A DNA stretch of 64,000 nucleotides, taken from positions 9,843,001 to 9,907,000 of the forward strand of contig NC_092569.1 of assembly GCF_037975245.1 (NCBI RefSeq), read 5' to 3'. The DNA is from Apostichopus japonicus. Its lineage: Eukaryota > Echinodermata > Holothuroidea > Aspidochirotida > Stichopodidae. This document shows positions 49,539 to 61,952 of this stretch, piece after piece; position 1 is the stretch's first letter; each line of letters starts with the position of its first letter. The notes under the pieces are model-generated. The model worked only from the letters and a program-made list of their open reading frames with translations. It did not search any database and was not told the origin of the DNA. The position numbers and the translations under genes are program-made.

Positions 49539-51335
49539 CAGCAAAAGACGTCAATTTACCGAAATAGAAAGGAATCATGGGATTAATATTTAGATAGATG
49601 ATAAGTATTTACAGTTAAAAAAAAATCCAGGCATGTGGGTGGGGTTAATTTATTCACACGATCCAGCAGCTGACCAAGAGTGACTTCATTGACGGGAGTG
49701 GAGGAATAGGTGGGCGTGTTTTTATTCTTGTTTTTTAAACAAAAATTCATTCATCACCAAGTTCGGTCGTCACAGAGTGTTTTTTTGAAGAGGTCTTTTT
49801 AGTAATTGGTTGTTTTTTTTTTCTCTCTCTTTTTTTTCTTTTCCCCATTTGTGTCTGTGTGTGTATGTGTGTAGTAGTTACAGAGTCGTTTTTCGGAATA
49901 ATTAATGTAAAGTTTTACCACATGTTTCACATCGAGGGTGGACTATTAAACAGCTGTTTGTGTTCAGAGCCAGAGCAGGTGTTCCATTTCAGATTTGATA
50001 ATAAAGCAAACATTTAAGAACCATGCTGATGCTTTCAGTAGTACAGTAAATGAAGAAGCTTGGAGAAAATCAGATGCATGAGAAACTCAACTTGTTTAGA
50101 CGTAATTACCAGTAAATATCCTGCTAGCTCATAATGTACACTGGACAATGTCTTCTGATGAAAACTGTGTATCTTCGGACACTGAAATGAGATAACGTTT
50201 GAAGATAGAAAATAAAAAAGGATAAAAGTGTTGTATTTTAATGGCTGAAATGTAGAGATTTAAATTGCTAAATGTGAAATAATATAATCCTGGGACCTTG
50301 GCCATCGTCTTTACTAATTTGTTGGTGGTTAAAATGTGACTTAGGGTGAGCGTTAGTTTAGGATTAGTTGCTGTTTGGTTTTTATTCTCTTTCTCTCGTT
50401 AATATCAACTGTCAACCAGTTGAATGGACTCTATATCTGAATCCAGCTTTTTAACAACTACAAGACCTTGATGGTTTCATCAGGTAAACGTGTAGGCGTG
50501 ACCATGGATATACTGGAAGTTTGAGATTTGAAACCGAAAATAGATGACAGGAAGGCTTCACCTTACAATGTCAATACAACCTCATTTGATCATAGATTTC
50601 TTCCATTTTGCAAGTTATAAAAGGCAAAGCTCAAATAGTTTCTTTTAGTTTGGTAGATGCCTGTTAGCTTGTTCTAATTAGGGAGTAGAAACCTTAATTG
50701 TTTCGTTTTTTTGTTCTTTGAAGAAAAGGCTCTCGGTAGGAATAGTAGAACATGTTAGGATCAAGAACTCTATTTTCTTCTCCACCAACACTTTATGACA
50801 TGTGCTTAATCCAAGGGCAACCCAAATGTAAGCAGAACATACCACTAACAGGCAAAGCGGAGGTTAAAACTTTATGGTTGGGGGGGGGATTGCAAACTGA
50901 TTTTGAAATTGACAAATGTGTTGACAAATGGCCGGTTTTACAGATTTATTGATTGATGCATTCGGTTGACATAGTTTTCAATAGATCAATTGTCATGAGA
51001 CAATATCTTCTCATTTTCAGTGGTGTTATTTACTGCTTGGACTGCAACAGTTGGTATCAATGTGAAGGGAAAACAAAGACAATCTTGATGCTTGACTCTG
51101 ATTAGAGTTAATGGTGGCTTTTTATCGGTTTATCTATTTATTTTATGGATAGCAACCCTAACATATTTAAATTTGGGGTTGTGCCAGATAACTTTAGAAC
51201 CAACAACCCTTAAGTTTAAGGTAGCAATACTGTACAATACTGTTAATATTATAACTTTCCCCTTGACCAACACACTCAGTCTTCAAAGTGAAATGATGAT
51301 CTCAGAGGCCCTGTAGAAGTTTCCATGTAAGGTAA

Positions 51336-51353
51336 CCCCCCCCCCCCCCCCCC
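51336..51353. repeat. Poly-C run (18 bases)
   Basis: Eighteen consecutive C followed by GCCTCCTTGCTCGC. Long C/G homopolymers recur in the window (for example 32462-32474 and 55041-55052) and are prone to sequencing and assembly error. Confidence 0.9.
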
Positions 51354-54300
51354 GCCTCCTTGCTCGCAGAACACATTGACCAATGTTCTACCACCTTGAA
51401 TTTTCGGTGCCATAACCATGTCAATTTTTGGCAAATTACAGGCCACACTTTTCATCAGTCACACAGGAGCAGACTTATTAAGAACTTTGTACAAATGCCC
51501 AGGCTACAAAACTTTTTTGTGAAACTTTCAGATTTTGTATGTTAAACAGGATTGAGGACAGCATTCCAGTATAGAATTGAGGGCTTCTAAGGATGGGCAT
51601 GCAATGGTGATAAATTAAGCTTTCTCTTTTTGTTTTGGTCAATACAATTTATGTTTGTAAAGAGAATGATACAAATATAGCCAACTCAGGTAGATAAAGA
51701 AACAACTGAAGAACACTTAAGCATGAAATCATTATGCAAGATGTAAGTAAAAGTAATGACCACAGAGGAAAATGTAAAAGTGTAGGCAAGTTGGAGAAGC
51801 TAGTGACTGAGATATCACAAGTAAACAATTCATTATTTTTCTATTTTTATGACGTGAAATTACAGGCCCACTTACTTTTACACATTCTCTCACACAGGCT
51901 CTTTAGTGGATAAGCAGTTTGCTAACAGTTTTTTATTCTATTTTTATTTTTATTTATTTTGAAATTATCTTGATGGCATTTTGTTTATCTGCTATTAATG
52001 AAATAAGAAGATAAAGTAAAAATGGCACACTGAAAAAGACATAGAGAGGTGAGAATTAGGAGATTAAAAGTGAGTAAAATTAGCAGATTTAATAGAAGAG
52101 AGAAGGAATTACCCCAAATAAGTCAAAGCAGTAATTATGGGACTAATATAAGTCTTAGCAGTCGTATATAATTATTAAATAAACAAAAACATTGAGTATC
52201 ATCAGCATAAAGCGACTAGGAAACATTGATGACTGAAATACAAGTATCATTAGTGCAATTGAGGGGAGACTAATAACAGTAAGACAGTACTCTGGGAGAG
52301 TGATTATGATGTCATTAAAGTTAGTGTAACCTTAAGCACCAATTCCATGAAATGATCATTTGCAAAGAGGTGGAATTATTGTTTTAATAGCAGGCAATTT
52401 TTGTGTCAGCAGTCAGAATTGTATTGTAGCAGGCCCTGCTCACCCTCATCCTACCCCTTGCCATGTCTCATCTATAGTCCCTTACCCGCCCCTCCACATC
52501 CAGTCCCATTCCCTCCCTCATCCAGTCCCGTTCCCCTCCTCATCCAGCCTTGTTCCTCTCGTACATCTAGTGCCATGCCCTCCCTCACCGGATCCTTTGT
52601 CCTTAAATATGGTTGCAAGGAAAACTTACCAAAGTTTATTAAATGACAATGCATCTTTGGACTAATTTATAATAAAATGTTTTAAGAAATGAACAGGAAA
52701 CATAGCTTTGTTAGTCTTGTCACTTTATGAATAGGTAAAGAATACAATGACATGAGAAGAAGAAAGAATAAAACTAAACAAAATTAATTGCCTAATTAAA
52801 GACAAATTAACACTCTTTATTAAGGTTCTATGCTACTAAATTTCCCATTATCCAATGTAACTCTGTATGTTTAATCTGTTCACCTTTTATTGCAAATTAT
52901 AAACAATTTTTTTTTTTTTAAATATATATTTGGATCAGTGTTGGTTTTGGGCTTGTGATGTGCTTAACACAACGAAACAATTTTGTAAGGCCAGATTTTG
53001 ATGATAAAGTGGTCAACATTGAGTGATTTAGCACTTAACAAGCTGAATTAGGGTAATCTTTTTTGAAAAGTATCTGTAAGGGATCAGTCAAGTTGGATCA
53101 ACTTTCATCAATTCTTTTATAAACTTGGAAACATTATTTTGGAACCTGACCAATTGTAAAGCATACTTCCTTAGTACTTTATCAGTGCACACATCATACC
53201 TATTAAATATTAACGTACAGTAAGTATATCATCCTGACCAGACGTAACTTATTATTTTTTCAATTTTCTTTCCTCATCCCATGTTACCCAGTATATAATT
53301 TATGTCAGCTGACAAGAATAGTTTCTTAACGTTCTCATCTTTTGGGAAGAGAGTGAGAATTTTGCTGCTAACGTTTCCTCCTGTCACCCACACATCTTCC
53401 TGAAGCCACACATGCAGAATGTGTTATTTTAAGCACTTCTGCTATTTTTGGATGTGAGAGATTTTTTTCTCTCTCTTTTTTTTGTGCTGATAAACAGAAA
53501 ATGTTAAAGATAAGCAAACATCATTGCTCTAAAAATACTCCAAGGTATTCATCTGATTATGCCCAATTGGGCTTTGACAATTTACAATCAGTTGTGTTTA
53601 TAATTATTCTATTTCCATCTCATTTCTATTCTTCTCTGTCCTTTGTTTTCGTCATACTGCTAAGTCAGCTGTCGTGACGCTCTGATTATTCTTTTGTCCT
53701 TACGTATTTCTAAATGTTGTCATTATGGTGAAGGTCGTTAGGTTTATCCTTCCTTGACTCTGTCCTAGGTACGTAGGCATGTGAGGGTTCAATGTTGCAT
53801 ATATTGCAGCCTTACAAACTGCTGCAAACTGTTCTTGTCAACCCCAAAATGGTACTCTTTTGTTGCACAATGTTTTTGGAATAAGGAAGAAGGAAAAAAT
53901 AGGAATATAGCCTAGTTGAAACAAGAATACAAACAGGGACCTTAGCTTTCACAGAGATTCTTATATTAAACATGTGTTAGTAATGAGAGGAACCCATGTG
54001 ATAGTCATGGACATGTATGTGTGAGGGTGTGTGTGCATGTTTATGATGTATGTCACACTTTGGATTTTATAGACCTGTGCAATAATTAGACATCTAATAG
54101 TGTTTACAAGAATAGTACTGCTTTTCATAGAGATCAAAAGTCATCACTTAAGGTTACCGGAGTTGGATGTCGGTCTTAATAATCAGGGTATCACTCCCTC
54201 ACTGATTAATGTTGATGATCCACTAGTGCAATTAAACAGTAATGTTTTATTAACGTCCTTTATTGTTCGCTGTGGTACCTTTGGCCATGTACCAGTGTTC

Positions 54301-54523
54301 TAAGTCTGAAAGTCTTATAAACTCCAAAAGTAATGCTTGGATGAAGTTTATACTTGTAGAATCACATTGTCAGTAAAAGTACCTCATTTTGGGAAGGTCA
54401 AATGTCATTTCAGTTGTCAAGATACACATTAAGTACTTACATGATGATTCCAATAGCAATGTGTGAATGAACTTGATGATTAAACCTTGCTGAACACATG
54501 AAGTTGGTATATATTGGTCAGAA

Positions 54524-54793
54524 TTATTATTATTATTATTTTTTTTTTGCTTCTGCTTTCATATTCTCATATGAAAGATTTTAGGAATCGCTTAGCCGGA
54601 GCTCAAAGGCTTTCATTACATCCTCCTGAAATATAGCCTTTGACATGAGATCATAGATTTTGTTCATCCTAGCAAAGAATTGCTCTGGTGTAATTGTTGC
54701 AAAGAGATGACAATTTGTAACGGATGTGGGAGCAGGCTTGATGTAACAAGTTTGTTTTTCGCCAACCCCATCACAACTTACTGACATACCCAA
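54524..54793 (-). mobile_element. Possible retroposon or processed-copy 3' end
   Basis: On the minus strand there is a 70-codon open frame directly preceded by a TAA stop. Its last half reads ITPEQFFARMNKIYDLMSK followed by AIFQEDVMKAFELRLSDS, with the mixed charged and amphipathic composition of real protein and unlike the low-complexity frames elsewhere. After the stop come about 25 bases, a perfect 9-bp stem-loop CTTTCATAT-TCTC-ATATGAAAG (54556-54577), then an A-rich tail of eight or more A followed by AAT repeats (down to 54524). A coding-like 3' end, hairpin and A/AAT tail is the layout of some LINE-derived or retroposed sequences. I recognise no domain, the 5' part is missing, and chance is a real alternative. 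Confidence 0.3.
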
Positions 54794-55549
54794 TTATCTC
54801 CCTGCATACCTAGAAATACCAAGTAAATAACCCTTCCAAACTGGTGTGGGGGCAGTAGTAATGTAACTTAACCCATATATTTTCCACCTGGCAACAAATT
54901 AGTTTAAATCTTATTCACCTTGCAAAGGCACCAAAAAGCAAATCCTTTGACAGAATTGCATTTGTGGGCAGTTAGAATGGATGGTCATTGTATCTCTGAT
55001 CTTAATGAGAGGTTTTATTTATCTTCTTTATTCTACCTCCCCCCCCCCCCCCACCTTCCATCTATTTCTAGATATTTAATCAAGATTTTCTGGAATAAGT
55101 GGGCTTAATTGGTCATCTGTGTATATAGAAGCCAAAGAAACTAATTTAGCTAGCTGAGTAGTTAGATATTTAGGCAAGATATCCAGAATAATGCTTATTT
55201 CCTAGTTAAGCTAAATACAGTAATGGTTCTTACCAGAGATATCGAACAAAGAAACTTCAAAACCGTTTCTCAGCTGGTGATTGCGTATAGTGATGAGCTA
55301 CTATTTTTAGTACCCAGCTGTATATAAAGTCAGGCACATAATGTTGATATATCTAGTGACTGTTATCTCATATATGACATCATTCTTAATGAAGCTAAAG
55401 AAGTTCATGGATTTAGAGTGATAGATTATTGTATATAAATCCTGCATTAAAGGTGTATGTTATGTTATGTTTGCAGCAGCAGCAGCGTTATCAATCAAAC
55501 TGTGTTTGTAACTCATCCTAATAACTTTGCAGTTGAGTAGAAAGTTATT
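54794..55549. other. Non-coding spacer, no gene recognised
   Basis: A+T-rich DNA with a poly-C run (55041-55052) and a GCAGCAGCAGC patch near 55473. Nothing else is visible. Confidence 0.5.
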
Positions 55550-55830
55550 GGAAGGCCAACATGGCACTAGCCGAAACAATGTGCCATTTATACACATATG
55601 GGGATCATATATATATATATGCCATTTACACTGTATGGAAGGCCATTGTGGCATTAACCCGTACAATATGCCACTTATACTGTTGCAAGGCCATCATGGC
55701 ATTAACCCCTACAATATGCCATTTACATTGTATGGAAGGCCATCATGGCATTTACCCTTATAATATGCCATTATACAATGTGTGGAAGGCCATCATGGCA
55801 TTAATTAACCCCAACAATATGCCATTTACT
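55550..55830. repeat. 48-50-bp tandem repeat, about 5 copies
   Basis: Units contain GGAAGGCCATCATGGCATTA, then ACCCCTACAATATGCCATTT, then ACACTGTAT. GGCCATC-type landmarks fall at 55641, 55689, 55738 and 55788, with a diverged first copy at 55553. Each unit carries GGCCATCATGGC, a near palindrome. Two plus-strand frames follow the repeat and are not supported as genes. Confidence 0.9.
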
Positions 55831-56209
55831 CTACGTTAACTATACTGTAGGCTAGGCTTAAATGTTAACTATAGTCAGGCTTACTATGAATGATATTATT
55901 AACATACTTTTGTAAGAAATAGTGTAAAACACAGTTATCAGCATCAGTGTAAAGAAGATTATATAATTGTGTTCTGATCAAATTATAAACATGTCAAATA
56001 TCTATAGATAAATTAACTGTATAATCTGGCATGGTGCTCTTCTTTAGTCTAGCTGACATATGGAGGTCATTAAATTTCCATTGCTTCAATGTTATCACCT
56101 GCTCAGTAGTGTTTGTCAGTTTTAACAAACCCTCTGTGCCTGTAAATCACTCGAGAGAATAACCCAACCATGCACAAGGATGATGGAGACCCAACGTGAA
56201 TTATGATGT

Positions 56210-56272
56210 TTATAACTTTAATTAATATTCATTAGTTTCTTAATTGATTCTGCCAGGATATTAATTGAACAA
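56210..56272. promoter_or_regulatory. Candidate conserved element rich in homeodomain and SOX-like sites
   Basis: Over about 60 bp there are several TAAT/ATTA cores (TTTAATTAATATTCATTAG near 56217-56235, CTTAATTGATT near 56239-56249, ATTAATTGAACAAT near 56259-56272), the last directly joined to a SOX-like ACAAT. Clustered ATTA and ACAAT motifs are typical of developmental enhancers. In A+T-rich DNA they also arise by chance, so confidence is low. Confidence 0.25.
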
Positions 56273-56517
56273 TATTTCTTCCAGCCCATTGGGATATGTG
56301 GTTGGATGGAAGTAACAGATAACTATGGTTGGAGAGGCATGTCACACACCTAAGGTTATATCCGTGGGGCCTTGACAGCTTTTTATAGTGATAGCCCTAA
56401 TGGGAACTCTGTAATGTCCTTGTTAGGTACCAACATTGTAAGCCATTGTATATGGTATTTGCCAGGTACTCCTGTGTTCTGCTGGTGACACCAAGATGTT
56501 TTCCAGATGATAGCTTA

Positions 56518-56539
56518 TTTTTTTTTTTTTTTTTTTTTT
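56518..56539. repeat. Poly-T run (22 bases)
   Basis: Twenty-two consecutive T. On the minus strand this is a poly-A run, but no retroposon body is recognised upstream of it. Confidence 0.9.
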
Positions 56540-57157
56540 GCTAAACCAGTTTATGCCTAGGTTCATATGGTATGTACTCTTTATTATAGGGAGTGTCTAT
56601 AGATCATGAATCTAATGAACTACGACATTCAAAAAAGAAGATTTAAAATTTTCCACCTTAACTCAACCATTGCGGGTTACAAAATTGTCACAATCTGTGG
56701 CAATTTACAAGCAAATATGAAATGTGTAACATATTTCTGGGAGGCTATTGATGTCTGCTCTGGGCAATCAGAGTACTTTGGATTCTTCATATATTATCAT
56801 TCCACAGTTTTCCTGAAATGGTCCTTCCAAGTGGTCAAAGAAAGAAAAATTCCAAACTAAGTTAATAAAACTGTAATTGGTCAGCTACTTGCTGTGAAAG
56901 TGTTATTATTAATTACAATTATAAAGTCTTTTGGCTTTCCTGATGTGAGACTGTTTGTGATAATAATAAACGGCCTTAATTCCAAGAAGAGCTGATTATC
57001 ATTAAACGAGACAATAGTTAATTAGAAGTATCATCCCTGAATGATGTGATAGAAACAATTGTAATACACAACTCAGCAGAACCGCTAAGGAACGTCCTAT
57101 TCTGCTTGGAAGAAGCACATATGTTGTGAAGACCAGAGACTTGAACAAGTCCAAATA

Positions 57158-57220
57158 TGACATCATTTAGTCACTCGTGAGTGTTTGCAAACATCTCATT
57201 TCTGTGCAAAACATATGCAA
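57158..57220. promoter_or_regulatory. Candidate conserved element: FOX palindrome, octamer-like and ATF-like sites
   Basis: TGACATCAT (57158-57166, ATF/AP-1-like), TGTTTGCAAACA (57182-57193, a perfect palindrome made of two opposed forkhead TGTTTGC half-sites) and CATATGCAAAG (octamer-like, about 57212-57222) lie close together. The surrounding 56980-57260 is less repetitive than the neighbouring DNA. Regulatory function is inferred only from motif density. Confidence 0.28.
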
Positions 57221-58014
57221 AGAGATCCGTTATGATGTCGTTTGTCTTTTATCTCTGTAAACTATAGTTACAAGTCCAGTTTAGTAGTGCACTATTTTAG
57301 GTACAGAAATAATTTTATGTTCAGACTCAGCTTACAACATTAGAGTCCAGGTGTATCACACTTTCAAAACTAAACTTAATCCTTCCCAGTGCCCGTTGGT
57401 TTCTAAATGACAAAGAATATTGATTGCATTTATCAGTTTATTGTTATTTTGATGTATAGATTCAATAGGTTCATAATGGTAAGACAGTCAGTCAATCTCT
57501 TTACATTGTAACATGACTTTGCAAGACTCTCGTTGTCTTCTTAGCAATTGGATGAAAGTTTCAAATAGAGGGTGCTATATCACTTTGTATCAAAACTTAA
57601 ATTCATCTCTGTTGTTGTCATGAGATCACACATCACTGAAACTGTTTCCTAAGCCACTAATTTAAGTGTGTACTTTCATGATTTGGGGAAATAATTTAAG
57701 CAAGATTTGCTACATTTCCAGGGTGTTGTTCCTTGTGAAGATTAGAATACCATGATAAGAATGCTAAGTTGCCAGGAAAAGTTCACACATTTTTCTTAAT
57801 GATTGTAGAAAAAACAAAGAATGTTAAATCAATGTCAGTACTCGTACCACACTCAATTTCTAGCATTTTCAAATCTGATTGGTTGCAGGTTACCATAGTT
57901 ACTGCTGCAAGAAACATTTGTTCAGACTCTGAACTGTCGTTAGTCATTGCTCTTTCAACTAGTGATTCAAAATGTGCTTTGAAGGGATTGGGGGAATGGC
58001 ACTGGTGGGTCACA

Positions 58015-58072
58015 TGGTATGGTGGGTTAGGGTGGTATGGTGGGGTAGGGTGGTATGGTGGGTTAGGATAGG
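58015..58072. repeat. 18-bp G-rich tandem repeat, 3 copies
   Basis: Three units of GGTATGGTGGGTTAGGGT or close variants. The GGGTTAGGG resemblance to telomeric repeat is coincidental, because the 18-bp unit is not telomeric. Confidence 0.88.
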
Positions 58073-58442
58073 AGCAAAGGAATCACATATTGACTGAAGG
58101 TGCTCAAGGCTCAATGTCAACTGTTTCTATTGAAAGTTCCTTCATGAGGCCCCCACGATAATCACAAAAATGCTTTTACATCATTTGCCATAGTCTTCAG
58201 AAGTGGCATTTAACCATATAGCAAAGATCTGATTGTATTACTTGACAAGAAAATTAAAGTACTTCAATTCCTTTTCTAACATTATTTTTCTCTCTATTTT
58301 TCTCCAGGTAAGTCAATGATGTTTCTATTCCTGATGCCAAGGTAGGCTTTACACTTTACCTCTTGCTGTATGCTCAACAGGATACCCAACCACACCCCTC
58401 CCCCCTCCTTCTCCCAACCACCTTACTGGTGGAAGATTGACC

Positions 58443-59308
58443 CTATTCTTCAATGCCCATGTACAAGATTGTCCCAATTTCAATGCCATTTACAAGATTG
58501 TCACTATTCTCAATGCCCATGTATAAGATTATCCCTATTCTCAATACCATGTACAGGATTAGTCCCTATTCTCAATCTCATGTACAAGATTGTCACTATT
58601 CTCAATGCCATGTACAAGATTGTCCCTATTCTCAATACCATGTACAGGATTGTCCCTATTCTCAATCTCATGTACAAGATAGTCACTATTCTCAATGCCA
58701 TGTACAAGATAGTCACTATTCTCAATGCCCATGTACAAGGGTGTCCCTATTCTCAATGCCATGTACAAGATTGTCCCTATTCTCAATCTCATTGCAGGAT
58801 TGTCCCTATTCTCAATCTCATGTACAAGATTGTCACTTTTCTCAATGCCATGTACAAGATTGTCACTATTCTCAATGCCCATGTACAAGATTGTCCCTAT
58901 TCTCAATACCATGTACAGGATTGTCCCTATTCTCAATCTCATGTACAAGATAGTCACTATTCTCAATGCCATGTACAGGATTGTCCCTATTCTCAATGCC
59001 CATGTACAAGGGTGTCCCTATTCTCAATGCCATGTACAAGATTGTCCCTATTCTCAATGCCATGTACAAGATTGTCCCTATTCTCAATGCCATGTACAGG
59101 ATTATCCCTATTCTCAATGTCATGTACAAGATTGTCCCTATTCTCAATGCCATGTACAGGATTGTCCCTATTCTCAATGCCATGTGCAAGATTGTCCCTA
59201 TTCTCAATGCCATGTACAAGATTGTCCCTATTCTCAATGCCATGTACAGGATTGTCCCTATTCTCAATGCCATGTACAAGATTGTCCCTATTAGCAATGC
59301 CATGTAGC
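58443..59308. repeat. Minisatellite, 30-bp unit, about 29 copies
   Basis: The unit reads CAATGCCATGTACAAGATTG followed by TCCCTATTCT. Variants include CAATCTCATG, CAATACCATG, ACAGGATTG, GTCACTATT and CAATGCCCATG (a 1-bp insertion). Because 30 is divisible by three, very long frames are open on both strands (the longest plus frame is 58370-59323). The recurring CCCATG insertion shifts frame repeatedly, so translation passes through three different peptide repeats. That argues strongly against a selected protein. The right half (59000-59308) is more homogeneous than the left, suggesting recent expansion there. Confidence 0.96.
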
Positions 59309-60890
59309 CTTTGCATAGGATAAATGTTGATGACTACTAATATAATGGTGTATGATCATACCATCATGTTTGTTGAACTGTATTAAATAACTACAACTGG
59401 TTTCTCTTGGTTTTGGTTGTTAGTATTGTTCCTGCATAATATCAAGATTACTATGTTTGTTTCTAACGCGTGATCATTTCGTTAAATCAGGTTTATATGG
59501 TCCATAGGTATCGTAATAGCTCTTAGAAACCACTTTAGTTGGAGTAATTTAGAAACGAAATCTTAGACAGTCTTTTGTGATATTAGTTTAGGTCTCACAC
59601 AACTCAGGTTGAAATTATCAGTGACTTTCAGTCAAAAGATGAAATCTGTCTGACTTTTTCCCGACATATAATCTTGTGAGAATTTAAATGAATTTCAAAC
59701 ACACTAAGATGCCATCCATACTATGAAAAAAAAAGAAAAAAAGTGTGAAATAGATGGCAGCAGTTTGGTTTACTAAGTTTCCACAAAATTCCATCTCCGT
59801 TTGTATTTTGTATCTGCTGCCCTCGGTTTGTATTGAAGGTAATCATTTATGCACTCCTATGGTAGCATAGCACATGTAGGCCTACATATTTGCACTGCAA
59901 TGAAAACAGTAGTTCAGCTGAATATCTGACAGTTTTCAACCTAGATGTTCACCAAATACTGCTAATTATGATAGAAGTTTTCACAAGAGAGATCCATATA
60001 GGTCCACATGTAAGGATTTCCATTAAAGTAACATATTGTGTGTTACATTTACACTCTGATTTTACCTCTGTTGACTTACATAATCCTATTATTTAAAATC
60101 ATGGCATTTGAATCATTGTTCGTTTGTACTTGCATATAAACACCAAAGTAAAGAAGCTTGTGTGGGGAACAACTCCATGAAAGTTACACATAGTTGCTTG
60201 TTTTCCTGGTAACAATTGTGCTGGTCACAAAAGCAATTTCTCAATTCTCACTAACTATGCTTCATACTTGAAATAATAGTTATATTTTGTAAAACTTGAT
60301 ACTTTAAACCAAGTAAAACATTCAGAGATGAAAATGTAAGATGTTACTTTAAATATTAATGTGAAATAATGGTAAATGGGTGGCGTCATACTGTAAAGTA
60401 TTCTCTACATACCATGGATTTGTATCATTGAACCGAATATTATATTACTATAGACCATTTATCACATTATGGAGAACAGCTATCATCATAATGGATGGTG
60501 GATGTGTACCATTATAATATAGTCCATCATATAATGTTCTTATTCCCCTAGAAGTAATTATGATGTGCCAAAATCTTCATTGAGTTGTTTTCTCATTTCA
60601 TCCGAAAGTCATTCAGGTGAAATAATTGAATGCTGTAAAAAATTGTGGAAGTCATTCTTAAGTTTTGCAAGAAAACCCCTCTCTCCTGGTTGACCCCAAT
60701 TTCCTTTGGACTACATGATATATTCATGTAGTGTGTATCTAGTGGTAAAGATATATAAATCTAGTGGTAATAATTGTTCATTTAACTTTCCACTCACCAG
60801 CCTTTTCCAAAATGTTGAACAAATTTGGAAAAAATATAGTAGAATAAAAAACCTTTGTTACTGGTTTCAAACCACTGCGCATACAATCAG
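59309..60890. other. Non-coding stretch, no gene recognised
   Basis: Unique A+T-rich DNA without visible repeats or motifs of note. Short open frames only. Confidence 0.5.
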
Positions 60891-61045
60891 CGTCCATAGC
60901 TTAGTTGGTTAGGATGTCTGCATATAAAGCGGGAGGCCCAGATTTGAATCCGGGTGTAGGCTGGAAGTGTTTTCACTGTTCTGAATTTTCCATCTCATTA
61001 CTGTTTCAATTATGTATATATATATTTATATTTATATTTATATAC
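60891..61045 (+). mobile_element. tRNA-derived SINE
   Basis: The head (60891-60965) resembles a tRNA gene: GCGTCCA, then the A box TAGCTTAGTTGG, an anticodon-arm-like TCTGC-ATATAAA-GCGGGA, then the B box GATTTGAATCC (consensus GGTTCGANTCC with two changes). The T stem has mismatches and the 3' side does not rebuild an acceptor stem with GCGTCCA, so this is not a functional tRNA. It is followed by a unique-looking body (about 60961-61010, containing TTTTCACTGTTCTGAATTTT) and a TATATTTATATTTATA tail to about 61045. A and B boxes, non-tRNA body and simple tail are the classical layout of a tRNA-derived SINE read by RNA polymerase III. The source tRNA is uncertain. No clear target-site duplication was found. 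Confidence 0.8.
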
Positions 61046-61952
61046 CACTCAGAGAGGAAACTAATGAAGTCTGTTGAAGCAGCCTTTTGCTATGATAAGC
61101 ATGTTTCATACTTTTCCTACGAAAAGTTTGTATCAGTACACTTCATTACTAATCCATTTGAAACAATGAAGAAAATTGTAAATGCCTCTGGATCAGTTAT
61201 GTGGTTTAGATGCTAAGCTGCAAAAATGATTTCTAAGCATTTAAAAAATTTTCTCATTTAATGCTCTCTTTGATGGTATTGCAGTGTGATTGGATTTTTA
61301 GTCTTAGTAAATTGATTTATTACGCTCCCTAGGTTTGGTAACTTAGTGTGAATTAGCATTCATAAGCAAATGGAGACAGCTGCTTTTATTTTAGTATCTA
61401 TTCTTACTAGCCTTTCCGTCAAAGTCCACCCCCACCATGACGATACCCCACCCCACCCCCCACCCCCATATCTGTAATGTTACTGTTATTCTGTGATTGT
61501 TTTCTTTGGCCCTGATTATGATTCAATCATTTATTGGAACATCGGTTCCGGTTGTACGTTGACTGCCGACAATCAAACTTGTCCTGTGACATATCAGTAT
61601 ATCGCTTTAAGTACTCTCATTGCATGCCTACCAAATGAGTTTTCCCAAGGCAGCTCAGCTTGCATAAACTTCCGGCAATATATAGACCGTATTTAGGCAA
61701 ATGAGGATAAAGATAATGAAATCTGGATTCAAAACGCAAGTGAAACTTGGAGTTAATTTGATAAAAGTATGTGAATATCATCGACTGTAATTGCTTCCTC
61801 AGTCTGCCAAGGAGTATCCAGCAATTAAGAAGTCTGCCAAGTTTTGACTCCACTTTTGTTGGCTATTCGATGGCATATAGACTCGAACGTGAATAAAGAT
61901 AAGACCGTGTAAAAACTAGGGAAAAGCTAAGACAAACGCCACAGCAGCGAGA

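Larger units (their letters stand above)
48682..54523. other. Non-coding stretch, no gene recognised
   Basis: A+T-rich DNA with a TAC/ACT microsatellite (49500-49538), poly-T/CT-rich patches (49815-49840), a poly-G run near 50880, an 18-base poly-C run (51336-51353) and a C-rich patch with four imperfect CCAGTCCC/CATCCAG repeats at 52490-52560. Open frames overlap these patches or are short and unrecognised. Confidence 0.5.
55831..58442. other. Non-coding stretch with two motif-dense segments
   Basis: No gene is recognised. The segments 56210-56272 and 57158-57220 are motif-dense and annotated separately. A 22-base poly-T run lies at 56518-56539 and an 18-bp G-rich repeat at 58015-58072. Frames at 56606-56860 and 57769-58071 are unrecognised; the latter ends inside the G-rich repeat. 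Confidence 0.5.

Noticed and set aside
58015-58072. GGGTTAGGG resembling telomeric repeat
   Set aside because: The repeat unit is 18 bp and only incidentally contains the telomere-like string.
58370-59323. 317-codon plus frame, the longest in the window
   Set aside because: It lies in a 30-bp tandem repeat and cycles through three frames because of repeated 1-bp insertions. Overlapping frames of similar length exist on the minus strand.
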